Below are positions 26,597 through 35,049 of a stretch of DNA of 50,076 nucleotides, piece after piece. This stretch comes from Rhodocyclaceae bacterium. GTDB lineage: Bacteria; Pseudomonadota; Gammaproteobacteria; Burkholderiales; Rhodocyclaceae. The position numbers were made by a program, and so were the translations under genes. Under the pieces are notes generated by a model. The model made no database searches and was not told where the DNA came from. It saw only the letters and a list, made by a program, of their open reading frames with translations. Position 1 is the first letter of the stretch. Each line of letters opens with the position of its first letter. The stretch covers positions 1 to 50,076 of the forward strand of contig JAGRGD010000273.1 of the NCBI GenBank assembly GCA_020445665.1, written 5' to 3'.

Positions 26597-27210
26597 CCCG
26601 CCACCTCCAGCCCCGACCCGCCGATACGCAGGTGGCGCGACGCGACGCGGGCGATCTGCGCCGGGTCGTGGGAGACCCACAGGGCCGGCACCGACGCGTC
26701 GCGGACGTAGTCGCCGACCAGCGTCTCGACCCGCTGCGTGGCGGCCTCGTCGAGGTTGGCGCTCGGTTCATCGAGGAGCAGGCAGCGGGGCCGCCGGGCC
26801 AGCACCCGCAGCAGGGCCAGGCGCTGCTTCTCGCCCGAGGAGAGCCGCGCCACCTCCCAGCCTGCGACGCCGGCATCGAGCCCCAGGGCGGCCGGCTCCG
26901 GCACCCGGCCGTCGGGGAAGTGCTCGCCCACGGTGTCGGCCCACCACAGGCTCTCGGCCGGCAGCAGCATCACCGCACGGCGCCAGCGGTGGGCAGGGAG
27001 GGCGTCCTGCGCCGTGTCGCCGAGCGCCGCCACGCCGCCGTGGGCGTCGAGGTCGGCGATGGCGCGCAGCAGGCGGCTCTTGCCCGAGCCCGAGGCACCG
27101 GACAGGGCGACGATCTCGCCCGGCTCGACCCGCAGGTCGATCGGGCCGAGGGGCCCGACGCTCAGGGATTCGAGACGCAGCGCGCCGGCAGGGGGGGCTT
27201 CATCGGCCAT
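26593..27210 (-). CDS. fetA: FetA/YbbL-family ABC ATPase
   Basis: A 205-residue nucleotide-binding subunit, short as is usual for FetA (about 205-225). The Walker A motif is GASGSGKS at 38-45, the ABC signature LSSGEKQR at 123-130, Walker B and D-loop CLLLDEPSANLDEA at 143-156, and the switch histidine is in WVSHDPAQ. Q-loop residue in the LPAESLWW segment. It powers the adjacent permease, likely for iron or other metal export. The ATG at 27210 is the only in-frame start that gives a complete N-terminus. Confidence 0.9.
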   Translation of the reverse strand: MADEAPPAGALRLESLSVGPLGPIDLRVEPGEIVALSGASGSGKSRLLRAIADLDAHGGVAALGDTAQDALPAHRWRRAVMLLPAESLWWADTVGEHFPDGRVPEPAALGLDAGVAGWEVARLSSGEKQRLALLRVLARRPRCLLLDEPSANLDEAATQRVETLVGDYVRDASVPALWVSHDPAQIARVASRHLRIGGSGLEVAG

Positions 27211-27263
27211 GGGGCGAACGGATCGGTGACGGGACAGTTGCCGATGATAGCGACTCGCACCCC

Positions 27264-28025
27264 TCAGCCGCTCGCCGGCAGTTCCAGGTCGGCCACCCGG
27301 TCGATCACCCGGGCCGCGGCAGGCAGCTTCGCCTCGTCGCCCGCCCGGTACTTGCCGGTCCGCACCAGGCAGCCCTGCAGGCCGGCCTCGATGGCACCGC
27401 ACACGTCGGCCACCGCGTCGTCCCCGACCATCAGGCAATCTTGCGCGGCGAACGGCGTGCTGGCCACCACCTGGGCGAAGAAGTCGCGACCCGGCTTGCC
27501 CATGATCACCGCGTCCACGTCCGCGGCCCATTCCAGCCCGCGAATGAAGGCGCCGGTATCGAGCATCAGGCCGTCCTCGTCCATGAAGCACTTGTTGAGG
27601 CCGATCCCGATCAGCGGCGCGCCGGCGGCCAACAGGCGGAAGGCCCGGTTCAGATTGCTGTAGTTCAGCGCATCGCGGGCGTCGCCGAGCAGGACGCAGT
27701 CCGGGTCGTGCTGGGGAATATCGTCGAATTCCGCCTGCAGCGCCTCGTGGATCAGGCAGTAGGGGCGCAGGCCGCGCTGACGGATGTAGTCGCGGGCCGC
27801 GCGCGGCGCGGTCATCAACTCGCCCGCATGGACGTCGAAGCCCATTTCCCGCATCTCGGCCTCGATGGCCTCGGCCGGGCGGGTCGCGGTGTTGGTGACG
27901 AACCGCACCGGCACGCCCCGCGCACGCACCTGCCGCATGAAGGCCGGCGCGCCGTCGATGGGCCGGCGTCCGTCGTAAAGAACGCCGGAGAGGTCCAGCA
28001 GCAAGGCCTTCCAGGTGGGTTCCAT
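27264..28025 (-). CDS. LHPP-like HAD phosphatase
   Basis: A 253-residue HAD-superfamily (type IIA) hydrolase. Motif I is LLLDLSGVLYDG (Asp11), motif II lies in RFVTNTATRP, the Lys is in MGKPGRDFF, and motif III is MVGDDAVADV. The sequence follows LHPP (phospholysine phosphohistidine inorganic pyrophosphate phosphatase) closely, including RGLRPYCLIHE and GLMLDTGAFI. As in LHPP the second Asp of the usual DxD is Ser (D-L-S). The start is set by GAGGAG 10 nt upstream. It is 53 nt upstream of fetA on the same strand and could share a transcript. Confidence 0.9.
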   Translation of the reverse strand: MEPTWKALLLDLSGVLYDGRRPIDGAPAFMRQVRARGVPVRFVTNTATRPAEAIEAEMREMGFDVHAGELMTAPRAARDYIRQRGLRPYCLIHEALQAEFDDIPQHDPDCVLLGDARDALNYSNLNRAFRLLAAGAPLIGIGLNKCFMDEDGLMLDTGAFIRGLEWAADVDAVIMGKPGRDFFAQVVASTPFAAQDCLMVGDDAVADVCGAIEAGLQGCLVRTGKYRAGDEAKLPAAARVIDRVADLELPASG

Positions 28026-28224
28026 GGATCTGCACTCCTCTCGATGGGCTCCCGCCTTCATTCTGGATTGCTGCAGGTGCAAATGCGAGGTCGCCGCGCC
28101 GACACAAGCCATGTGTTGACCGCCGCCCGCGCGGCTCTCTAGCATGGGCTCGTCCGGCGCCATCCCGCGTGCCCGGCTTTGACGACAAGGCCGGCCCACC
28201 GGTCGCGAGGAGACACCCCGCACG

Positions 28225-29247
28225 ATGAGTTCAGAGGAACAGCTGGCGGACTGGCGCGCGCTCGCCCTGCGCGTCGAGGAGGCGGTAGGGCGCGCGGTGA
28301 TCGGCCAGGCGCCGGTCATCCGGTTGATCAACGTGGCGCTGTTCGCCCGCGGCCACGTCCTCCTCGAGGGCGACGTCGGCGTCGGCAAGACGACCATCCT
28401 GCGCGCCTTCTCGAGGGCCGTCGGCGGCGACTTCGAGCGGGTCGAGGGCACCGTCGACCTGCTGCCCGGCGACCTGATCTACCACACCTATGTGGACGCC
28501 GACGGCAAGCCACGCATCGAGCCCGGCCCGCTGCTGCGCCACCGGGAACGCCTCGTCACCTTCTTCTTCAACGAGATCAACCGGGCGCGGCCGCAGGTCC
28601 AGTCGCTGCTGCTGCGGGCGATGGCCGAGCGCAGCGTGACGGCCTTCAACGAGGAGTACCACTTCCCCCACATGACGGTCTTCGCCGACCGCAACCGGGT
28701 CGAGAAGGAGGAAACCTTCGAGCTGGCCTCGGCGGCCCGCGACCGCTTCATGTTCGAGCTGCGGATGCCCACCCCGACCGACTACGAGACCCGCCGGGCG
28801 CTGGTCTTCGATCCGGCCTTCCACGACGTGGATGCCCTGCTCGAATCGGTCGGCGCCGAGATCCTGCCCTGGCAGGAGCTCAACCGCATGGCCGGCGCGA
28901 TCCAGCGCCACGTGCGCGCCAGCGAGGCTCTCGAGCGCTACGTGGTGGACCTGTGGGACGCCACCCGCACGCCGGCCCGCTTCGGCATCGCCCTCGACGG
29001 CGTCGACATGGAACGGCTGATCCTGGCCGGCGCCAGCCCCCGCGGCATCATGGCCCTGACCCGCGCCGCCCGCGTCGTCGCGTGGCTGTCGGGGCGCGAC
29101 CACCTGACCCCCGAGGACATCCGCGCCGTGGTGCCGTCGGCCCTGGGGCACCGCATCTTCTTCACACCGGTCTACGAGATGCGCCGCGCCCAGCTCGCCG
29201 ACGCCCTGATCGAGCAGATCCTGGACCGGGTCGCCACGCCGCGATGA
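28225..29247 (+). CDS. mxaR: MoxR-family AAA+ ATPase (MxaR)
   Basis: A 340-residue AAA+ chaperone. Walker A is GDVGVGKTT at 49-57, Walker B FFFNEINRARP at 113-123, and ASPRGIMALTRAARVVAWL is the C-terminal lid. MoxR ATPases work with VWA proteins to mature metal-containing complexes. It is the first gene of a six-gene run (R, S, A, C, K, L) linked by ATGA/GTGA overlaps. In methylotrophs the same order belongs to mxa, where these genes help insert Ca2+ into methanol dehydrogenase. The start has GAGGAGACA upstream. Confidence 0.9.
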   Translation: MSSEEQLADWRALALRVEEAVGRAVIGQAPVIRLINVALFARGHVLLEGDVGVGKTTILRAFSRAVGGDFERVEGTVDLLPGDLIYHTYVDADGKPRIEPGPLLRHRERLVTFFFNEINRARPQVQSLLLRAMAERSVTAFNEEYHFPHMTVFADRNRVEKEETFELASAARDRFMFELRMPTPTDYETRRALVFDPAFHDVDALLESVGAEILPWQELNRMAGAIQRHVRASEALERYVVDLWDATRTPARFGIALDGVDMERLILAGASPRGIMALTRAARVVAWLSGRDHLTPEDIRAVVPSALGHRIFFTPVYEMRRAQLADALIEQILDRVATPR

Positions 29248-30095
29248 GCGCCACGCAGGACTTCCACTACCGCCTGCCCGGCCGCAGCGGCGGCTGGCGC
29301 CCGGGCGCCCACGCCGGGCGGGCGATGGGCAGCGGCGAGGACTTCCTCGCCCACGCCAGCCTGTTCGCCCGCCCCGATCCGCGCCGCATCGACCTGCGCG
29401 CCAGCCTGCGGGATCCGCGCGGCGACTGGCTGGTGCGCCTCGCACGCCAGCGCACCAGCGTCCCGGTGGCGGCGCTGGTGGACACCTCGGCGTCGATGGG
29501 CTTCGGCGCACCGCGGCGCAAGCTCGACCTCGCCGCAGACTTCGTCGCCGCCCTGGCCCGCGCCGCATCGGCGGTCGGCGACCCCCTCGAGCTGCTCGCC
29601 TTCGACGAGCGCCTGCGCGACGAGCTGGGCGCACCGTCGAGCCGCCAGGCCGGCCTCGGCGAGCGCCTGGCCGCCGGCCTGCGCGCCGCCGTCTGCGAGG
29701 CCCCCGGCCACGGCGCCCTGCGCGAGACCGCCGAGCGGCTGGCCGGCCGCGAGGCGCTGGTCTTCCTGGTGTCGGACTTTCACGGCTACGGCGCCGACCT
29801 CGAGGCGGCGCTCGATGCCCTGACCCGCGCCCGGGTCGTGCCCGTCGTCGTCTGGAGTGGCCAGGAGACCGAGCCACCGGCCGGCGAGGGCCTGGCCCAG
29901 TTCGCCGACCTGGAGCGCGGCGGCCTCGCCGAGCTGTGGCTGCGCCCACGCCTCAAGCGTCGCTGGCGCGAAGCGGTGGCCGCGCGGCGGGTCGAGCTGG
30001 ACCGGACCCTCGCGGCGCGGGGGCTGCGCCCCTTCTTCATGGGCGACCCCTTCGACGGCGACACCCTGACCCGCTACTTCCTGGAGGGCGCATGA
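29244..30095 (+). CDS. mxaS: MxaS-like DUF58/VWA-fold protein
   Basis: A 283-residue protein. An N-terminal DUF58-type segment (FHYRLPGRSGGWRPGAHAGR... and DLRASLRDPRGDWLVRLA) precedes a VWA-like core with VDTSASMGFG, a D-T-S-A-S MIDAS, at about 82-90. No signal peptide or membrane helix, so cytosolic. The start overlaps the moxR stop (ATGA), and the end overlaps mxaA in the same way. The function in mxa clusters is as a partner of MxaR. A general BatA-type DUF58 protein is the alternative reading; cluster order favours MxaS. Confidence 0.87.
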   Translation: MSATQDFHYRLPGRSGGWRPGAHAGRAMGSGEDFLAHASLFARPDPRRIDLRASLRDPRGDWLVRLARQRTSVPVAALVDTSASMGFGAPRRKLDLAADFVAALARAASAVGDPLELLAFDERLRDELGAPSSRQAGLGERLAAGLRAAVCEAPGHGALRETAERLAGREALVFLVSDFHGYGADLEAALDALTRARVVPVVVWSGQETEPPAGEGLAQFADLERGGLAELWLRPRLKRRWREAVAARRVELDRTLAARGLRPFFMGDPFDGDTLTRYFLEGA

Positions 30096-30958
30096 GGCGG
30101 GCCGCCGTCGCGCTGATGGCCCTCGCCCTGCTCGGCCCGCTGCGCGCCGAGCCCCTGCCCGAGCCGGCGGTGGTCGAGCAGCCCAGGGCGTTCGGCTACC
30201 AGCTCGGCGACCGGGTGCACCAGCGGGTGCGCCTCGACACCCCCGAGCGCGCCTTCGTGCCCGGCGAGCTGCCCCCACCCGAGCGCGCCAACGTGTGGTT
30301 CGAACGCCAGGCGCTGGTGATCGAACAGGACCCGGACGGCCGCCGCTGGCTGCGTGCCGACTATCAGCTGGTGAACAGCCCGCCGCGCCTGCGCATCGTG
30401 AACCTGCCCGGCTGGGTCATCCCGTCGGCCGACGGCGGCCCCGGCCTGCAGGTGCCCGACTGGCCGGTGTCGGCCGCGCCGCTGGGCCGCGAGACAGCCT
30501 TCTCCGAATCCGGCCTCGGCGAATTGCGGCCGGACCGCCTGCCAGCCGTCCCTGACATCGCGCCGCTGGCGGCCCGGCGCAACCACACCCTGCTCGCCCT
30601 CGCCGCCATGCTCGCCGCGTGGGCGGGCTGGTGGGCGTGGCGCCAGCGACGGGAACGCGACACCCTGCCCTTCGCCCATGCCGCCGCAGCGCTGCGCCAC
30701 ATCGCCCCTGACGACCCGGCGGCCTGGCAGGCCCTGCATCGGGCCTTCGACGCGGCAGCCGGCCGGGTCATCGACGCGGCCACCGTGCCCGCGCTGTTCG
30801 AGCGGCGGCCCGAACTGCGCCCCCTCAGCGCCCAGATCGAACAGTTCTACGCCGCCTCGGCGGCGCGCTTCTTCGCCGGCCGGGAGGTGGCAGACGCGCC
30901 CTCGCCCCATGCCCTGTGCCAGGCCCTGCGCCAGCGCGAGCGGACGGCCCGCGGATGA
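30092..30958 (+). CDS. mxaA: MxaA-like membrane protein
   Basis: A 288-residue protein. A signal sequence at 1-20 (ending PLRAEPL), a periplasmic domain at about 21-165 (LGDRVHQRVRLDTPE, VNLPGWVIPSADGG), one membrane helix at about 165-185 (LLALAAMLAAWAGWWAW), then a cytosolic helical domain with HAAAALRHIAPDDPAAWQALHRAFD. The arrangement fits MxaA. It is coupled at both ends by ATGA overlaps. It would act with MxaR and MxaS across the inner membrane. The DUF4381 family has a similar layout and is a weaker alternative. Confidence 0.82.
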   Translation: MRRAAVALMALALLGPLRAEPLPEPAVVEQPRAFGYQLGDRVHQRVRLDTPERAFVPGELPPPERANVWFERQALVIEQDPDGRRWLRADYQLVNSPPRLRIVNLPGWVIPSADGGPGLQVPDWPVSAAPLGRETAFSESGLGELRPDRLPAVPDIAPLAARRNHTLLALAAMLAAWAGWWAWRQRRERDTLPFAHAAAALRHIAPDDPAAWQALHRAFDAAAGRVIDAATVPALFERRPELRPLSAQIEQFYAASAARFFAGREVADAPSPHALCQALRQRERTARG

Positions 30959-31971
30959 TCGCCGGCATCGACTTCCTGCGCCCGGGCCTGCTGGCCCTGC
31001 TGCCGCTGGCGCTGCTGCCGTGGCTGGCCCGCGGCCGCGACGCAATTCCCTATGCCCACGTCGCCTGGCTGCCGCCCGACCCGCTCGGTCGCGCCGCCGG
31101 CCGCCTGCTGCGCGCGCTCGGCGCCCTGCTCATCGCCAGCCTGGTCATTGCCCTCGCCTCGCCAGGCCGGCCGGAGAGCGTCGAAGTGCGCACCGGTCGC
31201 GGTGCCGAGATCCAGCTGCTGATCGACCGCAGCCGCAGCATGGACGAGCGCATGCTGCCCAGCGACTGGCGCACCCTGAGCCCCCACGAGATCCGCCACC
31301 AGACCCGCTCCCGCGGCCCGATCAAGTCCCAGTCCGCGCGGGAGCTGCTGTCGAGTTTTGTCGCCCAGCGGCCGGACGACCGCTTCGCGGTCAGCTTCTT
31401 CAGTGCCAGCACCCTGCACGTGGTGCCCTTCACCCAGCACGACGAAGTGGTCCAGGCCGGCATCGCGGCCGGCGGCATCCATCGGGGCCTGTCGGAGACC
31501 GACGTGGGCCGCGCGCTGATCTCGTCCATCGCCCGCTTCGACAAGCGCCCCTACAGCGGCAGCCGCATCATCCTGCTGGTGTCGGACGGCGGCGCGCGCC
31601 TCGACGAGGACACCCGGCTGGCGATCCGCGCCGGCCTCGAGCGCCACCGCATCGCCCTCTACTGGATCTACCTCAAGGGCTTCAACCGGCCCGACCTGGA
31701 CATGCCCGGCGAGGCCAGCGAGGCGATCCCCGAGGTGGCCCTGCACCGCTTCTTCGCGTCCTTGCCGACCCCCTACCACGCCTACCAGGCCGAGAGCTCG
31801 GAAGACCTGGCGGCCGCGGTCGAGGACGTGGGGCGGCAGCAGAACTACCCGCTCGATTTCGAAGAGCGGATTCCGCGACAGGATTATGGCCGCGCTTTCA
31901 TCGCCGCCGGCCTGGTGCTGGCCGGATTGCTGCTGGCCCTGGGCCGACTGCGACTGGGGGCCCTGGCATGA
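30955..31971 (+). CDS. mxaC: MxaC-like VWA membrane protein
   Basis: A 338-residue BatA-like protein. Hydrophobic segments at about 10-25 and 44-66 precede a periplasmic VWA domain with a D-R-S-R-S MIDAS (LLIDRSRSMDE, about 88-98), GLSETDVGRALISSIARF and LLVSDGGARLDEDTR. A C-terminal membrane helix lies at about 316-336. It starts with ATGA overlap on mxaA. In the mxa system it is one of the two VWA subunits and probably interacts with the MoxR ATPase through its cytosolic loops. Confidence 0.86.
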   Translation: MIAGIDFLRPGLLALLPLALLPWLARGRDAIPYAHVAWLPPDPLGRAAGRLLRALGALLIASLVIALASPGRPESVEVRTGRGAEIQLLIDRSRSMDERMLPSDWRTLSPHEIRHQTRSRGPIKSQSARELLSSFVAQRPDDRFAVSFFSASTLHVVPFTQHDEVVQAGIAAGGIHRGLSETDVGRALISSIARFDKRPYSGSRIILLVSDGGARLDEDTRLAIRAGLERHRIALYWIYLKGFNRPDLDMPGEASEAIPEVALHRFFASLPTPYHAYQAESSEDLAAAVEDVGRQQNYPLDFEERIPRQDYGRAFIAAGLVLAGLLLALGRLRLGALA

Positions 31972-32498
31972 GGCGCCGCCACGTGCATGCCGCCTTCGCC
32001 ATCGCGAGCACGCTGCTCGCGGCCTTCGCCGCCAGCGAGGCGGTCACGCTGCACCGGGCAACGCGGGTCGCCGCCGTCGTCGCCGGCCAGGCCGATGCGG
32101 CCCCCGAATTGCCCGAGGCCCGCCTGATGCGGGCGCTGGCGATGGGCGAGGCCGGCCGCTTCGAGGACGCCCTTGCCGAGTTGAAACCCCTGACCCGCAC
32201 TGAAGACGAGGGCCTGCGGCTCGCCGCGCTCTATGACCTGGGCAACCTGCACCTGCGGGAGGGCACGCGCCGCCACGCCACAGCGCCGGAAGAGGCCCTG
32301 CCCTACATCGAGCTGGCCAAGCAGCACTATCGGGACGTGCTGCGCCAGCGCCCCACCGACTGGGACGCCCGCTACAACCTCGAGCGGGCCCTGTGGCTCG
32401 CCCCCGAGGAAGAGCAGGTGGCGATGGACGCCGCGCCGCCGGTCCCCAGCGAGCGGGCCATCACGACCATGCGCGGCGGCAAGGCGGCGCTGCCGTGA
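31968..32498 (+). CDS. mxaK: MxaK-like protein with TPR-type repeats
   Basis: A 176-residue protein with an N-terminal signal anchor (about 7-27) and helical repeats over about 45-150 (LPEARLMRALAMGEAGRFEDALAELKPL, YDLGNLHLREG, HYRDVLRQRPTDWDARYNLERALWL), a TPR-like arrangement on the periplasmic side. Small size, position between MxaC and MxaL, and 4-nt overlaps on both sides identify MxaK. A generic BatC-type TPR protein would look similar. Confidence 0.84.
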   Translation: MRRRHVHAAFAIASTLLAAFAASEAVTLHRATRVAAVVAGQADAAPELPEARLMRALAMGEAGRFEDALAELKPLTRTEDEGLRLAALYDLGNLHLREGTRRHATAPEEALPYIELAKQHYRDVLRQRPTDWDARYNLERALWLAPEEEQVAMDAAPPVPSERAITTMRGGKAALP

Positions 32499-33433
32499 CG
32501 ACCCGCGGCCTGCCTCTGCTGCTGGCCTGCGGCCTGCTGGCGCTGGCGCTGGCGATGCCGCCCCTGTCCTGGTCGCGCCGGAGCTACGATTTCCTCGCGG
32601 TGTTTGACATCACCCAGAGCATGGGCGTCGCCGACTACCGCCTCGACGGCCGCCCGGCGAGCCGCCTCGACTTCGCCCGCCAGGCCCTGCGCGAGGCGCT
32701 GCCGCGCCTGCCCTGCGGATCACGGGTGGGCCTGGCCGCCTTCACCGAATACCGCAGCCTGATGCTGCTGGCGCCGATCGAGGTCTGCGAGCACTACAAC
32801 GACCTGCTCGCCACCCTCGAGCAGCTCGACGGGCGCATGCGCTGGGCCGACGCCAGCCAGGTCAGCAAGGGCGTCTACTGGGCGCTGCGGGCGGCCCGCG
32901 ACATCGGCGACGAGCCCCGCCTGCTGTTCTTCAGCGACGGCCACGAGTCGCCCCCCATCGAGGGAGAGGGGCCGGCCCTGTTCGGCGACATCACCCGCGG
33001 GCAGATCGGTGGCCTGATCGTCGGCACCGGCGACCTCGCGCCGAGCCCGATCCCGAAGGTGGACCCGTCCGGTCGCAGCCGCGGCGTGTGGTCGGCCGAC
33101 GAGGTGGCCCAGGGGCTCGACCCCGACCGGCGCAGCGAGCACCTGTCGGGCCTGCGCGAGACGCACCTGCAGGGCCTCGCGGCCCGCACCGGCCTGGGCT
33201 ACGTTCGCCTCGAGGATGCCGCGGGGCTCACCGCCGCGATGCGCGACCCGCAGCTCGCCCGCACCCGCGAGCTGCCGACCGACCTCACCTGGATGCCGGT
33301 GGCCCTGGCACTGGCGGCGGTCTGCTGGCCGGCCCTGGCGGGCGTGCTGCGAGCGCGCCGAAACCGCCTGCCGGCTACCACCGACGGCGCCATCCGGAAT
33401 CGCGCGAAGACGAGCCAGTCTCACCATCCGTAA
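32495..33433 (+). CDS. mxaL: MxaL-like VWA protein
   Basis: A 312-residue VWA protein. An N-terminal hydrophobic signal or anchor (about 5-25) and the VWA domain with FDITQSMGVADYRLDGRP, a D-I-T-Q-S MIDAS, then LDFARQAL, SRVGLAAFTEYRSLMLLAPIEVCEHYNDLL, and FSDGHESPPI. A C-terminal helix lies at about 272-290. GTG start overlapping the mxaK stop. No mxaD follows; the cluster ends here, then a repeat hairpin. In methylotrophs MxaL is needed for active methanol dehydrogenase. Confidence 0.87.
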   Translation: MTTRGLPLLLACGLLALALAMPPLSWSRRSYDFLAVFDITQSMGVADYRLDGRPASRLDFARQALREALPRLPCGSRVGLAAFTEYRSLMLLAPIEVCEHYNDLLATLEQLDGRMRWADASQVSKGVYWALRAARDIGDEPRLLFFSDGHESPPIEGEGPALFGDITRGQIGGLIVGTGDLAPSPIPKVDPSGRSRGVWSADEVAQGLDPDRRSEHLSGLRETHLQGLAARTGLGYVRLEDAAGLTAAMRDPQLARTRELPTDLTWMPVALALAAVCWPALAGVLRARRNRLPATTDGAIRNRAKTSQSHHP

Positions 33434-33565
33434 GCTCAGGCCCAGCAGTGCTCGACGCAGGTCGCGAGACGATTCGCAGGTCGTGCCGCCCCGGGTGATC
33501 GGATCCGTCGGCCTGCCGGCTCAGGTCACGCATCGACGCCCTTCGGCCCGAAGGAGGCACCCAGG

Positions 33566-33657
33566 CGTAGGGCGGAAGAGCCGAAGGCATCATCCGCCAA
33601 CCGGGACGCGGCTCATCGGTGGCCCCGGCGGATGACGCTGCGCTCTTCCGCCCTACG
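33566..33657. repeat. Long hairpin repeat after the mxa cluster
   Basis: The left arm 33566-33598 (CGTAGGGCGGAAGAGCCGAA...) and right arm 33627-33657 (...GCTCTTCCGCCCTACG) are near-perfect reverse complements around a 28-nt loop. This TAGGGCGGAAGAG type of palindrome is a dispersed intergenic repeat in betaproteobacterial chromosomes. It lies 132 nt after mxaL and could act as its terminator. It also marks the left border of the lower-G+C patch. Confidence 0.8.
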
Positions 33658-33931
33658 TGAGAAGCGGTCTATGAGCGACTGAGTCCGGCCAGTTTCTGCC
33701 GTTCGACGAATAAGCAAGATAGCTACCGCCCGGCTGACGCGTTATGGTAATTGCCTTGGCGCGTGCAGGAATCCAAGCAAGGCGCTTCGATGCAGGTCTA
33801 AAACAGCCTTTGCTGTCGGTATATTGCACAGAACAAGGATTTGCATATGAAATCAATATCCTGCGCGGCATGTTGTTATCAAGTGATTTCGCTGTCTACA
33901 ACACGTTGACCTCTCGAATCGCTTCAAGTCG
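33658..33931. other. Gene-free stretch at the left edge of the lower-G+C patch
   Basis: Within the 498-bp gap from 33434 to 33931, the part right of the repeat is visibly richer in A/T than the flanks and shows no credible gene. Two 7-mers resemble integron core sites: GTTGACC at 33905-33911 (one mismatch to GTTRRRY), and GTTGAAC at 33944-33950, a perfect match that lies just inside the next reading frame. Either could be the left end of a cassette. Confidence 0.35.
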
Positions 33932-34393
33932 ATGCGTCGAATCGTTGAACTCGAACTCTGTTCCAAGCCGCGGGTGCCGAGGGAGCCACTTGATGGGCAC
34001 GAGGTGGCCGAGCGCTGTAGGTCCGACACAGGGCTTTCGCACGAGGAGGTTCTCGGCTTGAGCCTTGTTCCCGGCGAACTGGATGTTCAAGACCTCCAGG
34101 CTCTTTTGGGTAGCGGTGAACAAGCGCTGGACGAATTCAACTCCTTTTGTGCTCAGCGTGGACTTAAACCCGACCTCACGTCTGAACGGTCGGCAGCAGA
34201 GTTTCTTGCGTACGTCGAAGGTCAGACCCTTGCTTGGCTTCATCTTCCTAAAGAAGATGAGGGCTTGAGCATGGCTCGTGCCTTGGTCACATGGGCAGCG
34301 GACAACGGCCTGGACATTCACGATGGAGCAAGCACCTATGAGCGGCTGTCGGAGGAGCAAATTTATGCCCTTTGGAAGGATCGCGAGGTCTAG
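33932..34393 (+). CDS. Unknown protein, candidate integron cassette gene 1
   Basis: A 153-residue soluble protein that I do not recognise. It is acidic, with no membrane segment; segments include LSHEEVLGLSLVPGELDVQDLQALLGSGEQALDEF and STYERLSEEQIYALWKDREV, and look like a compact helical fold. It lies in lower-G+C DNA unlike its neighbours. The start at 33932 is not strongly supported (no good ribosome-binding site); a later GTG is possible. Its TAG stop falls inside the left core (GTCTAGC) of the attC-like site, which is common for cassette genes. Confidence 0.6.
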   Translation: MRRIVELELCSKPRVPREPLDGHEVAERCRSDTGLSHEEVLGLSLVPGELDVQDLQALLGSGEQALDEFNSFCAQRGLKPDLTSERSAAEFLAYVEGQTLAWLHLPKEDEGLSMARALVTWAADNGLDIHDGASTYERLSEEQIYALWKDREV

Positions 34394-34444
34394 CCACTCA
34401 TTCCAACGGACGCCTAACGGCGCCGCTAAATTCAAACGTTGGGC
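34388..34444 (+). other. attC-like recombination site, 57 bp, degenerate
   Basis: The right core GTTGGGC (34438-34444) fits GTTRRRY exactly. The left core GTCTAGC (34388-34394) is one base off RYYYAAC. Between them, ACGGACGCC / GGCGCCG pairs with an extra unpaired A, next to TAAATTCAAACG before the right core, as in many attC sites. The length is at the lower end of natural attC sites (57 bp upward). The left half is eroded, so this may be an inactive relic. Confidence 0.5.
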
Positions 34445-34449
34445 CTCAC

Positions 34450-35049
34450 ATGTCCAGTAAGAGCCCGCTGCAAGCCGCAGAAGACCTGTTTGCCTCGTAT
34501 CGCGGTCCAGGGTCAGAAGCCGCACGCATCGGCGAGGCGGCACTCCATGTCCTACTGAAAGGGCGCACGTTCGATGAACTGTCCGCCGCGGAGGCGCATT
34601 GCCTACTGAAGGCCTACAACTGGTCGTCCCGCCATAGAGACGGATTTGCACTTGCCAAACGAGCCGTCAGGCGATGGGGTGATGAGTTCTTACGAGACCT
34701 CGATACCGCACTACACAATTCTTCGTACTGGCCCAAAGGCGCCTTCGTTGCCAGCGCCGACGAACTTGTACGCGAAGGCGTTGGGCCTGCAGTTCATTGG
34801 CAATTGCGAAAGGCTGATTGGTGGGTCAGAGAGGCTACTGGAGAACACGATAGCGAGCTGGAGTGGTCTCCGGGCGACGAGATCGCTGATCAGGCCGCGC
34901 TGGATCAGGCTGCAATTGAGCTTGACGCTGCCATCAGGCATTCGCCTGCTGGCTCGGAGCTACCGGACGACAGCTGGATGGAACGATATACCCCCCTCCT
35001 CGAACAGCCTCGCTTCGCCCGCTTCCGGCCCGCCCAGCTCAAACGTTGA
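34450..35049 (+). CDS. Unknown protein, candidate integron cassette gene 2
   Basis: A 199-residue soluble protein of unknown family, starting 5 nt after the attC-like right core. It has an N-terminal helical half (SPLQAAEDLFASYRG, FDELSAAEAHCLLKAYNWSSRH) and a Trp-rich segment (KADWWVREATGEHDSELEWSPGDEI) in an acidic context. Its stop lies in GTTGAAC (35045-35051), a GTTRRRY match preceded by CTCAAAC, so the gene may end in a second, badly decayed cassette site. No promoter is seen; cassette genes usually rely on an upstream one. No homology recognised. Confidence 0.6.
   Translation: MSSKSPLQAAEDLFASYRGPGSEAARIGEAALHVLLKGRTFDELSAAEAHCLLKAYNWSSRHRDGFALAKRAVRRWGDEFLRDLDTALHNSSYWPKGAFVASADELVREGVGPAVHWQLRKADWWVREATGEHDSELEWSPGDEIADQAALDQAAIELDAAIRHSPAGSELPDDSWMERYTPLLEQPRFARFRPAQLKR

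Noticed and set aside
33653-33871. 72-codon minus-strand frame beside the repeat hairpin
   Set aside because: It begins in repeat-flanking sequence, has no ribosome-binding site and shows no protein features.
33896-34651. 251-codon minus-strand frame across both cassette-like genes
   Set aside because: It spans the attC-like site and has no ribosome-binding site; the plus-strand genes fit the site boundaries better, though neither strand is certain.
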